From the NCBI RefSeq assembly GCF_000336695.1, contig NZ_AOMC01000093.1, positions 788-37,614 of the forward strand: 36,827 nt of DNA. Reading direction: 5' to 3'. The notes under the pieces were generated by a model. That model had not been told where the DNA came from. It did no database searches and saw nothing but the letters and a program-made list of their open reading frames with translations. Positions 23,152 through 30,968 of the stretch are shown here, one piece after another. The DNA comes from Halococcus morrhuae DSM 1307 (GTDB taxonomy: Archaea; Halobacteriota; Halobacteria; Halobacteriales; Halococcaceae). The translations under genes were made by a program, and so were the position numbers. Positions within the stretch are counted from its first letter, which is position 1. Each line of letters opens with the position of its first letter.

Positions 23152-25017
23152 TTAGTAGTGTCGTTCTTTCGGCTCGTAGCTCTTGTCCTCACCGTCGAGA
23201 ATGACCGGCGCGTAGTAGAGATCGGGCGATCCCTCGTTCCACGCGAGCATCGTGTGTTTGATCCAGTTCTCGTCGTCGCGGTCCTGATACTCCTCGCGCC
23301 AGTGTGCACCCCGGAACTCGGTGCGGGCGAGCGCCGAGAGCGTGATCGCCTCGGCGAGATCGATGAGATTCCTGGTCTCGATCGTGTGCTGGAGATCGGT
23401 GTTGAACGTGCGCGAAGGGTCGTTGACGTAGACATCCTGATAGGCCTCGCGGGCCTCGCGGATGTCGCGCAGCGCCTGCTTCAGCCCCTCCTCGTTGCGG
23501 AAGACGTTCACGTTCTCGGTCATCGACTCCTGAAGCTTCGAGCGGATATCAGCGTGCTGGACGCCCTCGTCCTTCTCCAGGAGATGCTCGATGCGCGCCT
23601 GTTCCTGATCGAGCGCGCGCTCGACGGTCTCGTCCATACCGACCACCGCACCGCCGTCGGTCGCACGATCGTCGCCGGCCTGCCCGCCGTCGGCGGCCAC
23701 ACCGTCCTCGGAGGTGTCGATCGATCCTGGCGAGACGGGGGTGTCGACATCGCCGGAACCGATGCTCGCGGCGGGGCCCGTCTCGATCTCGGCGGTTTCC
23801 ATCTCCTTACCGGCGGCGTGACGACCCGCGCGTGCGCCGAAGACGATGAGTTCGGGCAGCGCGTTCCCGCCCAGGCGATTCGAGCCGTGGACCGAGACGC
23901 AGGCACACTCGCCGGCGGCGTACAGCCCGCCGATGCAGGTCTCGCCGTTCTCCGAGACCTCGATGCCGCCCATCGCGTAGTGCTGGCCGGGCTTGACGCG
24001 CATCGGGTCCTCCAGTGGGTTTACTCCCTCGAAATCCTCGGAGAGATGGATGATGTTTTCGAGCCGATCGGTGATGCGCTCCTCGCCGAGGTGGCGCATA
24101 TCGAGATGGACATAGTCGTCCTCGAAGCCCCGGCCCTCGTTGATCTCGGTGAGCTCCGCCCGCGCCACGACGTCGCGGGAAGCGAGCTCGCCGACGTTCT
24201 TGGCGTAGCCACCCTCGAACATGAAGCGCTCACCCTCGGCGTTGTAGAGGATCCCACCCTCGCCGCGGACACCCTCGGTAATCAATACTCCTGTGGAGGG
24301 CAGCGTCGTCGGGTGGAACTGGATGAACTCCATGTCCTCCAGGGGAACGCCAGCCCGGTAGGCCATCGCGGGCCCGTCACCGGTGTTGGCGACGGCGTTC
24401 GTGGTGTGGTCGTAGACCTGCCCCGGCCCACCCGTCGCGAGGATCACGCCGTTGCGGGCCTTGAACGCGTCGACTTTCCCAGTTTGAACGTCGTAGGCGA
24501 CGACACCGTGGCACTCGCGGTCCTCGGGCTCCGCGTGGTCGGTCACGGCGAGGCGGGAGACGTACCACTCGTCGTAGACCGTGATGCCTCGTTTGACGAC
24601 CTGCTCGTACATCGTGTGCAGCAGGTGATGACCGGTCTCCGCGCCGGCGTAGGTCGTCCGGGGGAAGGAGAGCCCACCGAACGGGCGCTGGCTCATCCGG
24701 CCGTCGTCGTCCCGCGAGAAGGCCATCCCCCAGTGTTCGAGCTGGACGGTCTCCTTGGGGCTCTGATGGCAGAGCGTCTCGATGGCGGGTGCATCGCCCA
24801 GGTAGTCCGAGCCCTTCATCGTGTCCTCGGCGTGGCTCTCGAAGGAGTCGCCATCCCGGAGCACGGCGTTGATCCCGCCCTCGGCGGCCCCCGTGTGGCT
24901 CCGCACGGGATGGAGTTTCGAGACGAGGGCGACGTCCGCACCCTCCTCGTTCGCCGCGACCGCCGCCCGAAGGCCGGCCCCGCCCGCGCCGACCACGATG
25001 ACGTCGTGTTCGTGCAT
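23152..25017 (-). CDS. sdhA: Succinate dehydrogenase flavoprotein subunit SdhA
   Basis: SdhA oxidises succinate to fumarate using covalently bound FAD, as part of membrane complex II. The 621-residue protein has the dinucleotide fold VVGAGGAGLRAA (8-19), the flavin-attachment His41 in RSHTGAAEGG, the FAD region LATGGPGQVYDHT, the substrate/active-site segment HPTTLPSTG and GSNRLGGNALPE. A low-complexity acidic insertion of about 45 residues occupies roughly 412-460, within the region that joins the flavin domain to the C-terminal helical domain. The start MHEHDVIVVG sits 67 bases after a possible small ORF. It is the last gene of sdhC-sdhD-sdhB-sdhA, 212 bases after sdhB. Confidence 0.96.
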   Translation of the reverse strand: MHEHDVIVVGAGGAGLRAAVAANEEGADVALVSKLHPVRSHTGAAEGGINAVLRDGDSFESHAEDTMKGSDYLGDAPAIETLCHQSPKETVQLEHWGMAFSRDDDGRMSQRPFGGLSFPRTTYAGAETGHHLLHTMYEQVVKRGITVYDEWYVSRLAVTDHAEPEDRECHGVVAYDVQTGKVDAFKARNGVILATGGPGQVYDHTTNAVANTGDGPAMAYRAGVPLEDMEFIQFHPTTLPSTGVLITEGVRGEGGILYNAEGERFMFEGGYAKNVGELASRDVVARAELTEINEGRGFEDDYVHLDMRHLGEERITDRLENIIHLSEDFEGVNPLEDPMRVKPGQHYAMGGIEVSENGETCIGGLYAAGECACVSVHGSNRLGGNALPELIVFGARAGRHAAGKEMETAEIETGPAASIGSGDVDTPVSPGSIDTSEDGVAADGGQAGDDRATDGGAVVGMDETVERALDQEQARIEHLLEKDEGVQHADIRSKLQESMTENVNVFRNEEGLKQALRDIREAREAYQDVYVNDPSRTFNTDLQHTIETRNLIDLAEAITLSALARTEFRGAHWREEYQDRDDENWIKHTMLAWNEGSPDLYYAPVILDGEDKSYEPKERHY

Positions 25018-25084
25018 CCTTGTTCGTGATGAGGGCTACCCGGACTTGAGGTTGTTCATGCCCGGCGTCGAGTTCCGGAATTTC

Positions 25085-25195
25085 TCAAGAAATGTCGTAT
25101 TCGCCGGCTGGTTCGAGACCTGTGCGGTCGATGTCTATCGCTTCGTGTTTGCCCTCGAAACCGTGGAAGTCCGCAAAAGTCCTCGCCATTTTCAT
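25085..25195 (-). CDS. Candidate 36-residue small protein between sdhB and sdhA
   Basis: The ORF lies in the 212-base gap of the sdh operon, on the same strand. It starts MKMARTF, ends GEYDIS, has 36 residues and is acidic overall (8 Asp/Glu against 4 Lys/Arg), like real haloarchaeal proteins. A GGAGG Shine-Dalgarno core (25204-25208) sits 8 bases before its ATG, the only clear one in the window. An ATTTAT element (25216-25221) also lies about 24 to 30 bases before its two possible ATGs. No membrane segment or metal motif is visible. Function unknown; it could be a small complex II accessory, a leader peptide, or chance. Confidence 0.42.
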   Translation of the reverse strand: MKMARTFADFHGFEGKHEAIDIDRTGLEPAGEYDIS

Positions 25196-25215
25196 GTGCT
25201 TCGCCTCCGTGCTAG

Positions 25216-25221
25216 ATAAAT
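25216..25221 (-). promoter_or_regulatory. Possible internal promoter of the sdh operon
   Basis: ATTTAT on the minus strand lies just after the sdhB stop, at the right distance for a transcript that starts at the small ORF and continues into sdhA. Confidence 0.35.
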
Positions 25222-25229
25222 CTATTACG

Positions 25230-26084
25230 TCACCAGAATTTTAAGTTGTCCTTCACCGCTTCGCGCTTCATCTCCTGGATGTGCTCCGTGAGCGGGATGT
25301 CCTTCGGGCAGACCTCGGTACAGGAGAACTGGGTCTGACAGCGCCAGACGCCGTGTTCCTGTTCGAGGATGTTCATCCGGTGTTTCTTGATGTCATCGTC
25401 CTCACGCTCGTCCATCGCGAACCGGTAGGCCTTGTTGATCGCGGCGGGGCCGAGATACTCGTTGTCGCCGGCGGCGATGTTACACGAGGACTGGCAGGCA
25501 CCACACCAGATACAGCGCGTGCTCATCTTCACCTTCTCGCGGTTCTCGCGGCTCTGGAGCTGCTCTTCCTCGTCGGGCGTCTCACCCTGGAAGTACGGCT
25601 CGACGGCCTCCATCTGGTCGTAGAAATGCTCCATGTCCACCACGAGGTCCTTCTCGACCTCCTGGTGGGGGAGCGGTTCGACGCGCACGGGCCGCTGGTC
25701 CAGATCCTGGATCTGCGTCTGGCAGCCGAGTCGCTGTGAACCGTTGATGAACAGCGCGTCCGAGCCACAGACCGCCTGCCGACAGGAGTGGCGGAAGGTG
25801 AGCGTCGAGTCGAACTCGTCGCGGGCGTACATCAGCGCGTCGAGCACGGTCGTCCCCTGCGGCGCGGGCACGCGGAAGTCGTCGAAGCGCGGTTCGCGCT
25901 TGGCCTCGACCTCCGGATCGTAGCGGAACACCTTGAGGTGGACGTGCGGCGTCTCGTCACCGGTCGATTCCTCCTCAGTGCGCTGGGCCTCGCGTTCGCC
26001 CTCGGCGAGACTCTTGCGTTCGAGGCGCTGCTCTTGTGGCGATTCGTCCCCTTCGGTTTCGGTTCGTTGTAGCTGTGTACTCAT
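25230..26084 (-). CDS. sdhB: Succinate dehydrogenase iron-sulfur subunit SdhB
   Basis: SdhB passes electrons from SdhA's FAD to the quinone site through three clusters. In this 284-residue protein the [2Fe-2S] ligands are C101, C106, D109 and C121 (the Cys/Asp pattern also seen in E. coli SdhB). The [4Fe-4S] and [3Fe-4S] ligands are in CIWCGACQSSC (C191, C194, C197, C201) and CQTQFSCTEVCP (C249, C255, C259). The first 45 residues are an acidic, charged halophilic extension. The ATG at 26084 lies 4 bases past the sdhD stop. The 3' end is followed by the small-ORF gap and then sdhA. Confidence 0.96.
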   Translation of the reverse strand: MSTQLQRTETEGDESPQEQRLERKSLAEGEREAQRTEEESTGDETPHVHLKVFRYDPEVEAKREPRFDDFRVPAPQGTTVLDALMYARDEFDSTLTFRHSCRQAVCGSDALFINGSQRLGCQTQIQDLDQRPVRVEPLPHQEVEKDLVVDMEHFYDQMEAVEPYFQGETPDEEEQLQSRENREKVKMSTRCIWCGACQSSCNIAAGDNEYLGPAAINKAYRFAMDEREDDDIKKHRMNILEQEHGVWRCQTQFSCTEVCPKDIPLTEHIQEMKREAVKDNLKFW

Positions 26085-26088
26085 GTGT

Positions 26089-26454
26089 TTACACCAGTCC
26101 CGTCATCGCGAGTGCGAGTCGGATCCCCTGAATGACGAGCCCCAGGCCGGCGATTGCCAGCACGCCGAGGACGACCTTCTTCTGGGTCCCCTTCAGCCCC
26201 TGGTTCACCAGCGCGTTGAACACGCCGTTGACGCCGTGGAACGTCGCCGTCACCAGGAAGAGCACCATCGTGATGAAATAGCCCACCTGGCTCATCCGCG
26301 CCTGCGAGCCGAGGAAGGTGATCTCGTAGGCGTGGTTGACGAAGTGCAGCAGCATGAAATGGAAGGCGAGTACGATGACGAGAAACGCCGCGGTCAGTCG
26401 CTGGAGGAACCACGCCCAGCCGCGCCGATCGAATGAAGAATAACGTTCGGCCAT
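26089..26454 (-). CDS. sdhD: Succinate dehydrogenase membrane anchor SdhD
   Basis: This 121-residue protein has three hydrophobic helices (about 17-40, 57-77 and 92-118). Histidines in the first two helices (FHFMLLHFVNH and TATFHGVNG) are candidates for haem ligation and quinone-site residues. With SdhC it anchors SdhAB to the cytoplasmic face of the membrane and forms the menaquinone site. Its ATG follows the sdhC stop directly (TGAATG), so the pair is translationally coupled, and sdhB begins 4 bases after its own stop. SdhC and SdhD names are assigned by order in the operon and by similarity of helix layout. Confidence 0.88.
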   Translation of the reverse strand: MAERYSSFDRRGWAWFLQRLTAAFLVIVLAFHFMLLHFVNHAYEITFLGSQARMSQVGYFITMVLFLVTATFHGVNGVFNALVNQGLKGTQKKVVLGVLAIAGLGLVIQGIRLALAMTGLV

Positions 26455-26847
26455 TCAGAAGGCCCCCGAGAGGAAGGTCGGCACGCTCGCGACGGCGATC
26501 GCACCCGTCAGCACGAGCGATGCGTAGAAGCTCTTGTCCTGTGATTCGAGACCCACGCCGAGATCGATGAACAGCAGCCGGATCCCGTTCATGATGTGGA
26601 AGGTCGCCACGGCGAGCAGCCCCACTTCGAGGACGCGCACCAACAGCAGACTTTCGAGCGAGCGCAGCGTCGTCGTGTACAACTGCGGGCCGGAGATCGC
26701 GGTGCTCAGGACGGCGACGTGGGTGAACAGGTAGCCGATGAGCACCCAGCCGGTGAACTTGTGAAATATCCACGCCCACATGCCGGGCGCGAACTCCCGC
26801 CACCGCCCGAAGTCCTCGATGAGACCCCGATTATGCGACTGACTCAT
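26455..26847 (-). CDS. sdhC: Succinate dehydrogenase cytochrome b subunit SdhC
   Basis: This 130-residue membrane protein has three predicted helices. It carries the SdhC signatures [19 protein letters not shown], with the His that opens the anchor motif and a second His as probable haem ligand, and [15 protein letters not shown]. It is the first gene of the sdhC-sdhD-sdhB-sdhA operon. The ATG at 26847 is preceded by a TTTATC element centred 27 bases upstream, which makes a leaderless start; a longer in-frame extension by eight residues is unlikely. Together with SdhD it would deliver electrons to the menaquinone made by MenA/C/E. Confidence 0.92.
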   Translation of the reverse strand: MSQSHNRGLIEDFGRWREFAPGMWAWIFHKFTGWVLIGYLFTHVAVLSTAISGPQLYTTTLRSLESLLLVRVLEVGLLAVATFHIMNGIRLLFIDLGVGLESQDKSFYASLVLTGAIAVASVPTFLSGAF

Positions 26848-26871
26848 GCACGTTAACGGTCGAACCCGCAT

Positions 26872-26877
26872 GATAAA
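26872..26877 (-). promoter_or_regulatory. TATA element of the sdh operon
   Basis: TTTATC on the minus strand is centred 27 bases before the sdhC ATG. The divergent CDF exporter begins 211 bases away, so the region between serves both. Confidence 0.55.
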
Positions 26878-26993
26878 GGCGTTACGTCACCGGATAGCGA
26901 TACAGACTGCACGACGGCTCCCGATTCATGATCGATACCGGCAATGGACGGTCGGCCCATCGATAATAATCCACGCCGAAAAATTTAATAATC

Positions 26994-27014
26994 ATGGCCA
27001 GCAATTGGGGCCAT
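26994..27014. promoter_or_regulatory. Inverted repeat upstream of the CDF exporter
   Basis: ATGGCC (26994-26999) and GGCCAT (27009-27014) are exact inverted copies separated by 9 bases. They lie between an AT-rich tract and the TATA element at 27028-27034, where an operator for a metal-responsive regulator would be expected. Confidence 0.35.
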
Positions 27015-27027
27015 TTTGACAGTAGAG

Positions 27028-27034
27028 TTAATAC
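27028..27034 (+). promoter_or_regulatory. TATA element of the CDF exporter
   Basis: TTAATAC is centred 27 bases before the ATG at 27058, consistent with a leaderless mRNA. Confidence 0.5.
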
Positions 27035-27057
27035 ATCCGGAGAGCCGATAGTCGGTA

Positions 27058-28062
27058 ATGAGCGATACACCAGCGCACACTGGTGAGCAAAACGGTGGAG
27101 GGGTCGGTGGCCACGGACACGAGACGAGCCACGACCACGATCACGCGACCGATCACGATCGTGCGGACGGTCACAGCCACGCGGGTGGACACGGCGACAC
27201 GAGCACGCGCAATCTCGCGCTCGTCGCGGCGATCAACCTGCTCGGCTTTGTCGCCGAGCTTGCCGGCGGGCTGCTGTTCGGTTCGGTCGCCTTGCTGAGC
27301 GACGCGATCCACATGCTGTTCGACGCGCTCGCGTACGTGATGGCGTTCGCAGCCTCCTACGTCGCCGCTCGCTACGGCACCGACGATCGCTACTCGTTCG
27401 GCCTCCACCGGCTCGAACCGCTCTCGGCGTTCGTCAATGGCGCGCTGCTGCTCCCGATGGTCGGGTTCATCCTCTACGAGGCCTACCAGCGTTTCGTCGA
27501 TCCCGTCGCCATCGCCACCGGGCCGACGCTTGCCATCGCCGTCGGCGGTCTCATCGTGAACCTGCTGTCGGTCTACGTCATCGAGGGCGGCGAGATGAGT
27601 CTCAACGAGCGTGGCGCGTTCTACCATCTCCTCGGCGACGCCGGCGGGTCGATCGCAGTCATCGTCTCCGTGCTCGCGGTCACGTATACAGGCATCCGAA
27701 TCATCGACCCGATTACGGCGGGACTCATCGCGCTCGTCATCGTCTGGAGCGCGGGCAAGCTCCTGCGCGGGAGTGGCCGGATCTTCCTCCACCGCACGCC
27801 GTTCGACACCGAAGCAGTGCGCGCGACGATCGAGGAGACCGACGGCGTCGAGCGGGTCGCCGACCTCCACGCCTGGCAGATCTGCAGCGAGATCACCATC
27901 GCCACCGCACACGTCGAAGTCGATACCTCTACCGACGACAACGCGCTCACCCGACGCGTGCACGACGTGCTCGCCACGAACGACGTCGACCACGCGACCA
28001 TCGAACTCTGTCCACCCGGTGAGACCGATCACGCTCACCTCACCGCCCACGATCATCGCTGA
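27058..28062 (+). CDS. Cation diffusion facilitator, zinc-type exporter
   Basis: This 334-residue membrane protein of the CDF family exports divalent metal (most likely Zn2+) in exchange for protons. Residues 7-45 are a His-rich cytoplasmic tail with about ten histidines. TM segments follow, with the transport-site pair H85 and D89 (DAIHMLFD) in TM2 and H190 and D194 (HLLGD) in TM5, the HD-HD set of zinc transporters as opposed to the DD-DD set of manganese ones. A cytoplasmic C-terminal domain (about 260-334) ends with DHAHLTAHDHR. The upstream region has a TATA element and an inverted repeat. It diverges from the sdh operon. Confidence 0.92.
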   Translation: MSDTPAHTGEQNGGGVGGHGHETSHDHDHATDHDRADGHSHAGGHGDTSTRNLALVAAINLLGFVAELAGGLLFGSVALLSDAIHMLFDALAYVMAFAASYVAARYGTDDRYSFGLHRLEPLSAFVNGALLLPMVGFILYEAYQRFVDPVAIATGPTLAIAVGGLIVNLLSVYVIEGGEMSLNERGAFYHLLGDAGGSIAVIVSVLAVTYTGIRIIDPITAGLIALVIVWSAGKLLRGSGRIFLHRTPFDTEAVRATIEETDGVERVADLHAWQICSEITIATAHVEVDTSTDDNALTRRVHDVLATNDVDHATIELCPPGETDHAHLTAHDHR

Positions 28063-28183
28063 CCGCAGACGCCGAAATTTGTTTGACGATATTCACCTCG
28101 TGGACAGGTCGTATCGCTGAACAAGCGGGAAGGAGAGGAAAGGATCGAGCCAGCCGAGATGGACGAACCGACAGCTGTGACGG

Positions 28184-28768
28184 CTACGACTCGTAGTGGT
28201 GCCAGATGTAGAGCGTGGCGAGGCTCCGGTACGGTCGCCAGCGCTCGGCGATCTCACGCATCTCTCCACGTGTCAGATCCCCGCCATCCCCGTATAGCGA
28301 TTCGATGCCACGGCGCACCGCGAGATCGCCGAGCGGGAGGACGTCCTCGCGACCGAGCGCGAAGATGAGGTACATCCGCGCGGTCCACTCGCCGATCCCA
28401 CGGATCTCGCCGAGTTCGTCGATGACCTCCTCATCGGACGCGTCGGCGAGCCCCTCGCGGCCGAGATCGCGCTCGCGGAACGCACGAGCAGCGTTTCTGA
28501 CGTACTCGGTTTTCGTCTCACCGAGGCCTGCATCGCTGAGTTCGTCGGCATCGGCCGCGAGCACCGTCGCTGGCGTGACCTCGTCGAAGCGCTCGAAGAC
28601 GCGTTCGCGGACGGCGTTCGCCGAGGCCGTCGAGATCGATTGGTTGACGATCGAAACGACCAGTCGCTCGAAGGGTTCCTCGGCGGTGTCGATCTCGATC
28701 TCGCCGAACTCCTCGATCAGCGCGCGCAGTACGGGGTCCTCGCGGAGCGTCTCGTGGGCGTCGGACAC
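28184..28768 (-). CDS. alkA: DNA-3-methyladenine glycosylase, AlkA-type (HhH-GPD)
   Basis: This 194-residue base-excision repair enzyme belongs to the helix-hairpin-helix GPD superfamily. It has the hairpin LGEIRGIGEWTARMY (about 119-133) and the catalytic aspartate D148 in LGDLAVRRG, matching the AlkA branch that removes alkylated purines. It has no FeS-binding cysteines, unlike endonuclease III or MutY. I start it at a GTG (28768), since a GATATC element lies about 27 bases upstream and no ATG is in frame; a GTG at 28831 is an alternative that adds 21 residues. It follows the ZIP gene on the same strand and converges with the CDF gene. Confidence 0.88.
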   Translation of the reverse strand: MSDAHETLREDPVLRALIEEFGEIEIDTAEEPFERLVVSIVNQSISTASANAVRERVFERFDEVTPATVLAADADELSDAGLGETKTEYVRNAARAFRERDLGREGLADASDEEVIDELGEIRGIGEWTARMYLIFALGREDVLPLGDLAVRRGIESLYGDGGDLTRGEMREIAERWRPYRSLATLYIWHHYES

Positions 28769-28849
28769 GGCTCGAATGGGTGCGTGACGGCGATATCGAT
28801 TGTGGTCGCGGCGATCGCTCGTAAGCGACACATCGAACGCGAGTCGGTC

Positions 28850-29692
28850 TCAACCGAGCGCGACATCGAGCGAGAGCATCACGACCAGCCCGATGATCGT
28901 GCCGAGCGTCGCCACCCGCTCGTGGCCGCGCTCGTGGGTCTGGGGAACGATCTCGTCGATGATGACGTAGAGCATGCCGCCGGCGGCAAAGCCCATCGCG
29001 TAGGGCAGGAGAGGAGCGGCGAACGAGACCGCGACCGCGCCGAAGACGGCGATCGGGAGTTCGACGAGTCCCGAGCGGATCCCCGTGATGCCGGCGTAGA
29101 ACAGCGAGCCGAGCCCGGCGTTGCGGGCGGCGACCGCGACCGCGAGCCCCTCTGGGATGTTCTGGATGCCGATGGCGAGCATCAGCGCGATGGCGTTGCT
29201 CAGGTTGCCCGAGCCGAAGCCGACGCCGACCGCGAGCGCCTCGGGCATGTTGTGCAGCGTGATGGCGACGATGAAGATGATGAGTGGGGTGATACGGCGC
29301 TCGCTGGCTGCCTGCTGGGCCGCGACTGCCTCGCCTCCATCAGTCGAAAGCTCCTCCCTGCTGCGGCCGGTGACGAGGCGCTGGACGTATGGAACCCACT
29401 TCTCGCCGCGATCGAGCACGACTGCACCGAGCAGGACGCCGACGACGACCGGGAAGAGGCTCCCGTTGGCGTACTCCTCGATACCGGGGATGATGAGACT
29501 CGTGAAACTCGCCGCGAGCATGACGCCGCCGGCGAAGCCGAGCGCGCCGTCGAGCGCGCGATCGCTCGGATCGCGCCAGACGACCACCGACAGCGCGCCG
29601 ACGGCGTTGAGCCCGGCGATGACCAGCCCGCCGACGAGCGCCTGCCAGATCGGGTCCGTGCCGGCCAGCCGGACGAAGAACTCCTCTAACAT
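28850..29692 (-). CDS. ZIP-family metal transporter (GufA-like)
   Basis: This 280-residue membrane protein has about eight TM segments. The metal-binding TM4 and TM5 motifs are HNMPEALAVG and QNIPEGLAVA, the pattern of the GufA branch of ZIP transporters, which take up Zn2+, Mn2+ or Fe2+. A 35-residue hydrophilic loop between TM3 and TM4 lacks the usual histidine cluster. The ATG at 29692 encodes MLEEFF. No TATA element sits at leaderless distance; the nearest (29751-29756) predicts a leader of about 35 bases, and a structured RNA region lies further upstream. The alkA gene follows on the same strand. Confidence 0.9.
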   Translation of the reverse strand: MLEEFFVRLAGTDPIWQALVGGLVIAGLNAVGALSVVVWRDPSDRALDGALGFAGGVMLAASFTSLIIPGIEEYANGSLFPVVVGVLLGAVVLDRGEKWVPYVQRLVTGRSREELSTDGGEAVAAQQAASERRITPLIIFIVAITLHNMPEALAVGVGFGSGNLSNAIALMLAIGIQNIPEGLAVAVAARNAGLGSLFYAGITGIRSGLVELPIAVFGAVAVSFAAPLLPYAMGFAAGGMLYVIIDEIVPQTHERGHERVATLGTIIGLVVMLSLDVALG

Positions 29693-29750
29693 GGGTCTAT
29701 CGTCCGATGGTGGTGATCTCCGGGGGAAATCGCATCGTTCGTTGTAGCCG

Positions 29751-29756
29751 ATAAAC
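29751..29756 (-). promoter_or_regulatory. TATA-like element upstream of the ZIP gene
   Basis: GTTTAT on the minus strand predicts a transcript start near 29727, 35 bases before the ZIP ATG. Confidence 0.4.
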
Positions 29757-29863
29757 GGCTCTTGCGCTGCATCCAACGACTCGTTTAGTCGGATGAAAGG
29801 ATATGAGTTTCGTCTCCGAAACAGTTCGTTGTCGTTGCCACTGTTCGTTCGTGATCGCGAGCG

Positions 29864-29897
29864 AAAAACGGGCCGGCCGGTTTGGCCCCCGGCCCGT
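29864..29897 (-). terminator. GC hairpin followed by U-tract
   Basis: The arms 29868-29876 and 29889-29897 pair, and on the minus strand the stem leads straight into TTTTT and CGC. It looks like an intrinsic terminator. Confidence 0.5.
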
Positions 29898-29970
29898 GGT
29901 TCGCGTATGCTCCCACACTCGGCGGCCCCGTGTCGGCCGAGCGTAGCGCAGACCCCGCGTGTCTGCATCC
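29864..29970 (-). ncRNA. Candidate structured RNA with own promoter and U-tract, upstream of the ZIP gene
   Basis: On the minus strand a TATA-like ATTTAA (29992-29997) predicts a start near 29969. About 100 bases follow that can fold into a hairpin with 6-bp stem GCAGAC/GTCTGC (29948-29966), a second with stem CTCGGC/GCCGAG (29918-29941), and a terminal 8-9 bp GC hairpin (29868-29897) directly followed by five U residues (29864-29868). A long-range helix CCGTGG/CCACGG (29894-29899 with 29970-29975) would compete with the terminal hairpin. I recognise no known RNA family. It could be a free RNA or a leader of the ZIP gene. Confidence 0.35.
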
Positions 29971-29991
29971 CACGGTTGCACAGCCAGTTGC

Positions 29992-29997
29992 TTAAAT
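29992..29997 (-). promoter_or_regulatory. TATA-like element of the candidate RNA
   Basis: ATTTAA within AACATTTAAGC on the minus strand predicts transcription from about 29969. It lies 82 bases downstream of the sucD T-tract, so it would serve a separate transcript. Confidence 0.4.
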
Positions 29998-30078
29998 GTT
30001 GTTACCAATTGCCACGCTCTGCTGGCGGTCGCCGGCTCACGACCGATCGGAACGCAGGACTGCACCCAGAAACGATCG

Positions 30079-30083
30079 AAAAA
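30079..30083 (-). terminator. T-tract after sucD
   Basis: On the minus strand CCCCGTTTTTCG begins 12 bases past the sucD stop. The same CGTTTTTCG core ends the candidate RNA at 29862-29870. Confidence 0.45.
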
Positions 30084-30098
30084 CGGGGAATCAGCGGT

Positions 30099-30968
30099 TT
30101 ACAGCAGCTCTTCGACGTTGTCGGCGACTTCCTCGGGCGTGTCGCCGACGGGCACGCCGGCGTCGCCGAGCGCCTCGATCTTGCTCTCGGCGGTACCGGC
30201 ACCGGAGCCGCTCACGATCGCGCCGGCGTGACCCATCCGCTTGCCGGCGGGCGCGGTCCGGCCCGCGATGAAGCCCGCCACGGGCGTGTCCATGTTCTCG
30301 TCGATGTATCGGGCGGCTTCTTCCTCGTCGCTGCCGCCGATCTCGCCGCACATCACGATCGCGTCGGTCGCGGGATCGTCCTCGAACAGCGAGAGCGCGT
30401 CGACGAAGTCCGTCCCGATGATCGGATCGCCGCCGATCCCGATCGCCGTCGTCTGACCCAGCCCGCGATCGGTGAGGTTATCGACGACCTGGTAGGTCAG
30501 GGTGCCCGAGCGCGAGATGAGCCCAACGTTGCCCGACGAGAAGATGTTGCCCGGCAGAATTCCCAACTTGGCCTCGCCGGGTGTGATGACGCCGGGACAG
30601 TTCGGCCCGACGAGGTGTTTGTCGGTCTCGCCGAGGCGCTTTTTGACGCGACTCATGTCCTGGGTCGGGATCCCCTCGGTGATCGCCACCACCAGATCGA
30701 CGGGCGAATCGAGCGCCTCGAAGATGGCGTCGGCCGCAAAGGCCGGCGGGACGAGGACGACGGACGCGTCGGCGTTCTCGGCCTCGGCAGCGCCGGTGAC
30801 CGTATCGTAGACCGGCACGCCGTGGACCTCCTCGCCACCCCGACCGGGGACTGCACCCGCGACGACGTTCGTCCCGTACTCCATCATCTGACCGGCGTGG
30901 AACTCGCCCTCGCCGCCGGTGATCCCTTGAACTACCACGCGCGTGTCCTCGTCGACGAGCACGCTCAT
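30099..30968 (-). CDS. sucD: Succinyl-CoA ligase (ADP/GDP-forming), alpha subunit
   Basis: With SucC this 289-residue subunit interconverts succinyl-CoA and succinate with substrate-level phosphorylation in the TCA cycle. The N-terminal CoA-binding Rossmann domain contains [18 protein letters not shown]. The ligase domain has [12 protein letters not shown], and the phosphorylated active-site His247 is in [15 protein letters not shown] (E. coli equivalent is His246). The start ATG overlaps the sucC stop (ATGA), which couples the two subunits. A T-tract lies 15 bases after its stop. Length is normal. Confidence 0.96.
   Translation of the reverse strand: MSVLVDEDTRVVVQGITGGEGEFHAGQMMEYGTNVVAGAVPGRGGEEVHGVPVYDTVTGAAEAENADASVVLVPPAFAADAIFEALDSPVDLVVAITEGIPTQDMSRVKKRLGETDKHLVGPNCPGVITPGEAKLGILPGNIFSSGNVGLISRSGTLTYQVVDNLTDRGLGQTTAIGIGGDPIIGTDFVDALSLFEDDPATDAIVMCGEIGGSDEEEAARYIDENMDTPVAGFIAGRTAPAGKRMGHAGAIVSGSGAGTAESKIEALGDAGVPVGDTPEEVADNVEELL

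Noticed and set aside
22785-23435. 216-codon minus-strand frame through the palindrome array into sdhA
   Set aside because: Its sequence comes from the repeats and an antisense-type frame of sdhA; composition is not halophilic.
23146-25029. 627-codon open frame opposite sdhA
   Set aside because: Exact antisense of sdhA, with composition typical of complementary codons.
29697-29735. 12-codon upstream ORF ending 4 bases before the ZIP ATG
   Set aside because: Too short, and the TATA element at 29751-29756 is only about 18 bases from its ATG, so it would not be in that transcript.
29785-29973. 62-codon GTG-started frame across the candidate structured RNA
   Set aside because: No halophilic acidic bias and no similarity I recognise; the hairpins and U-tract explain the region better.
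29890-29980. Possible tRNA, because of paired arms and GGTTCGCG
   Set aside because: No acceptor stem, no standard T-arm with GGTTCRA, and no anticodon arm could be built.
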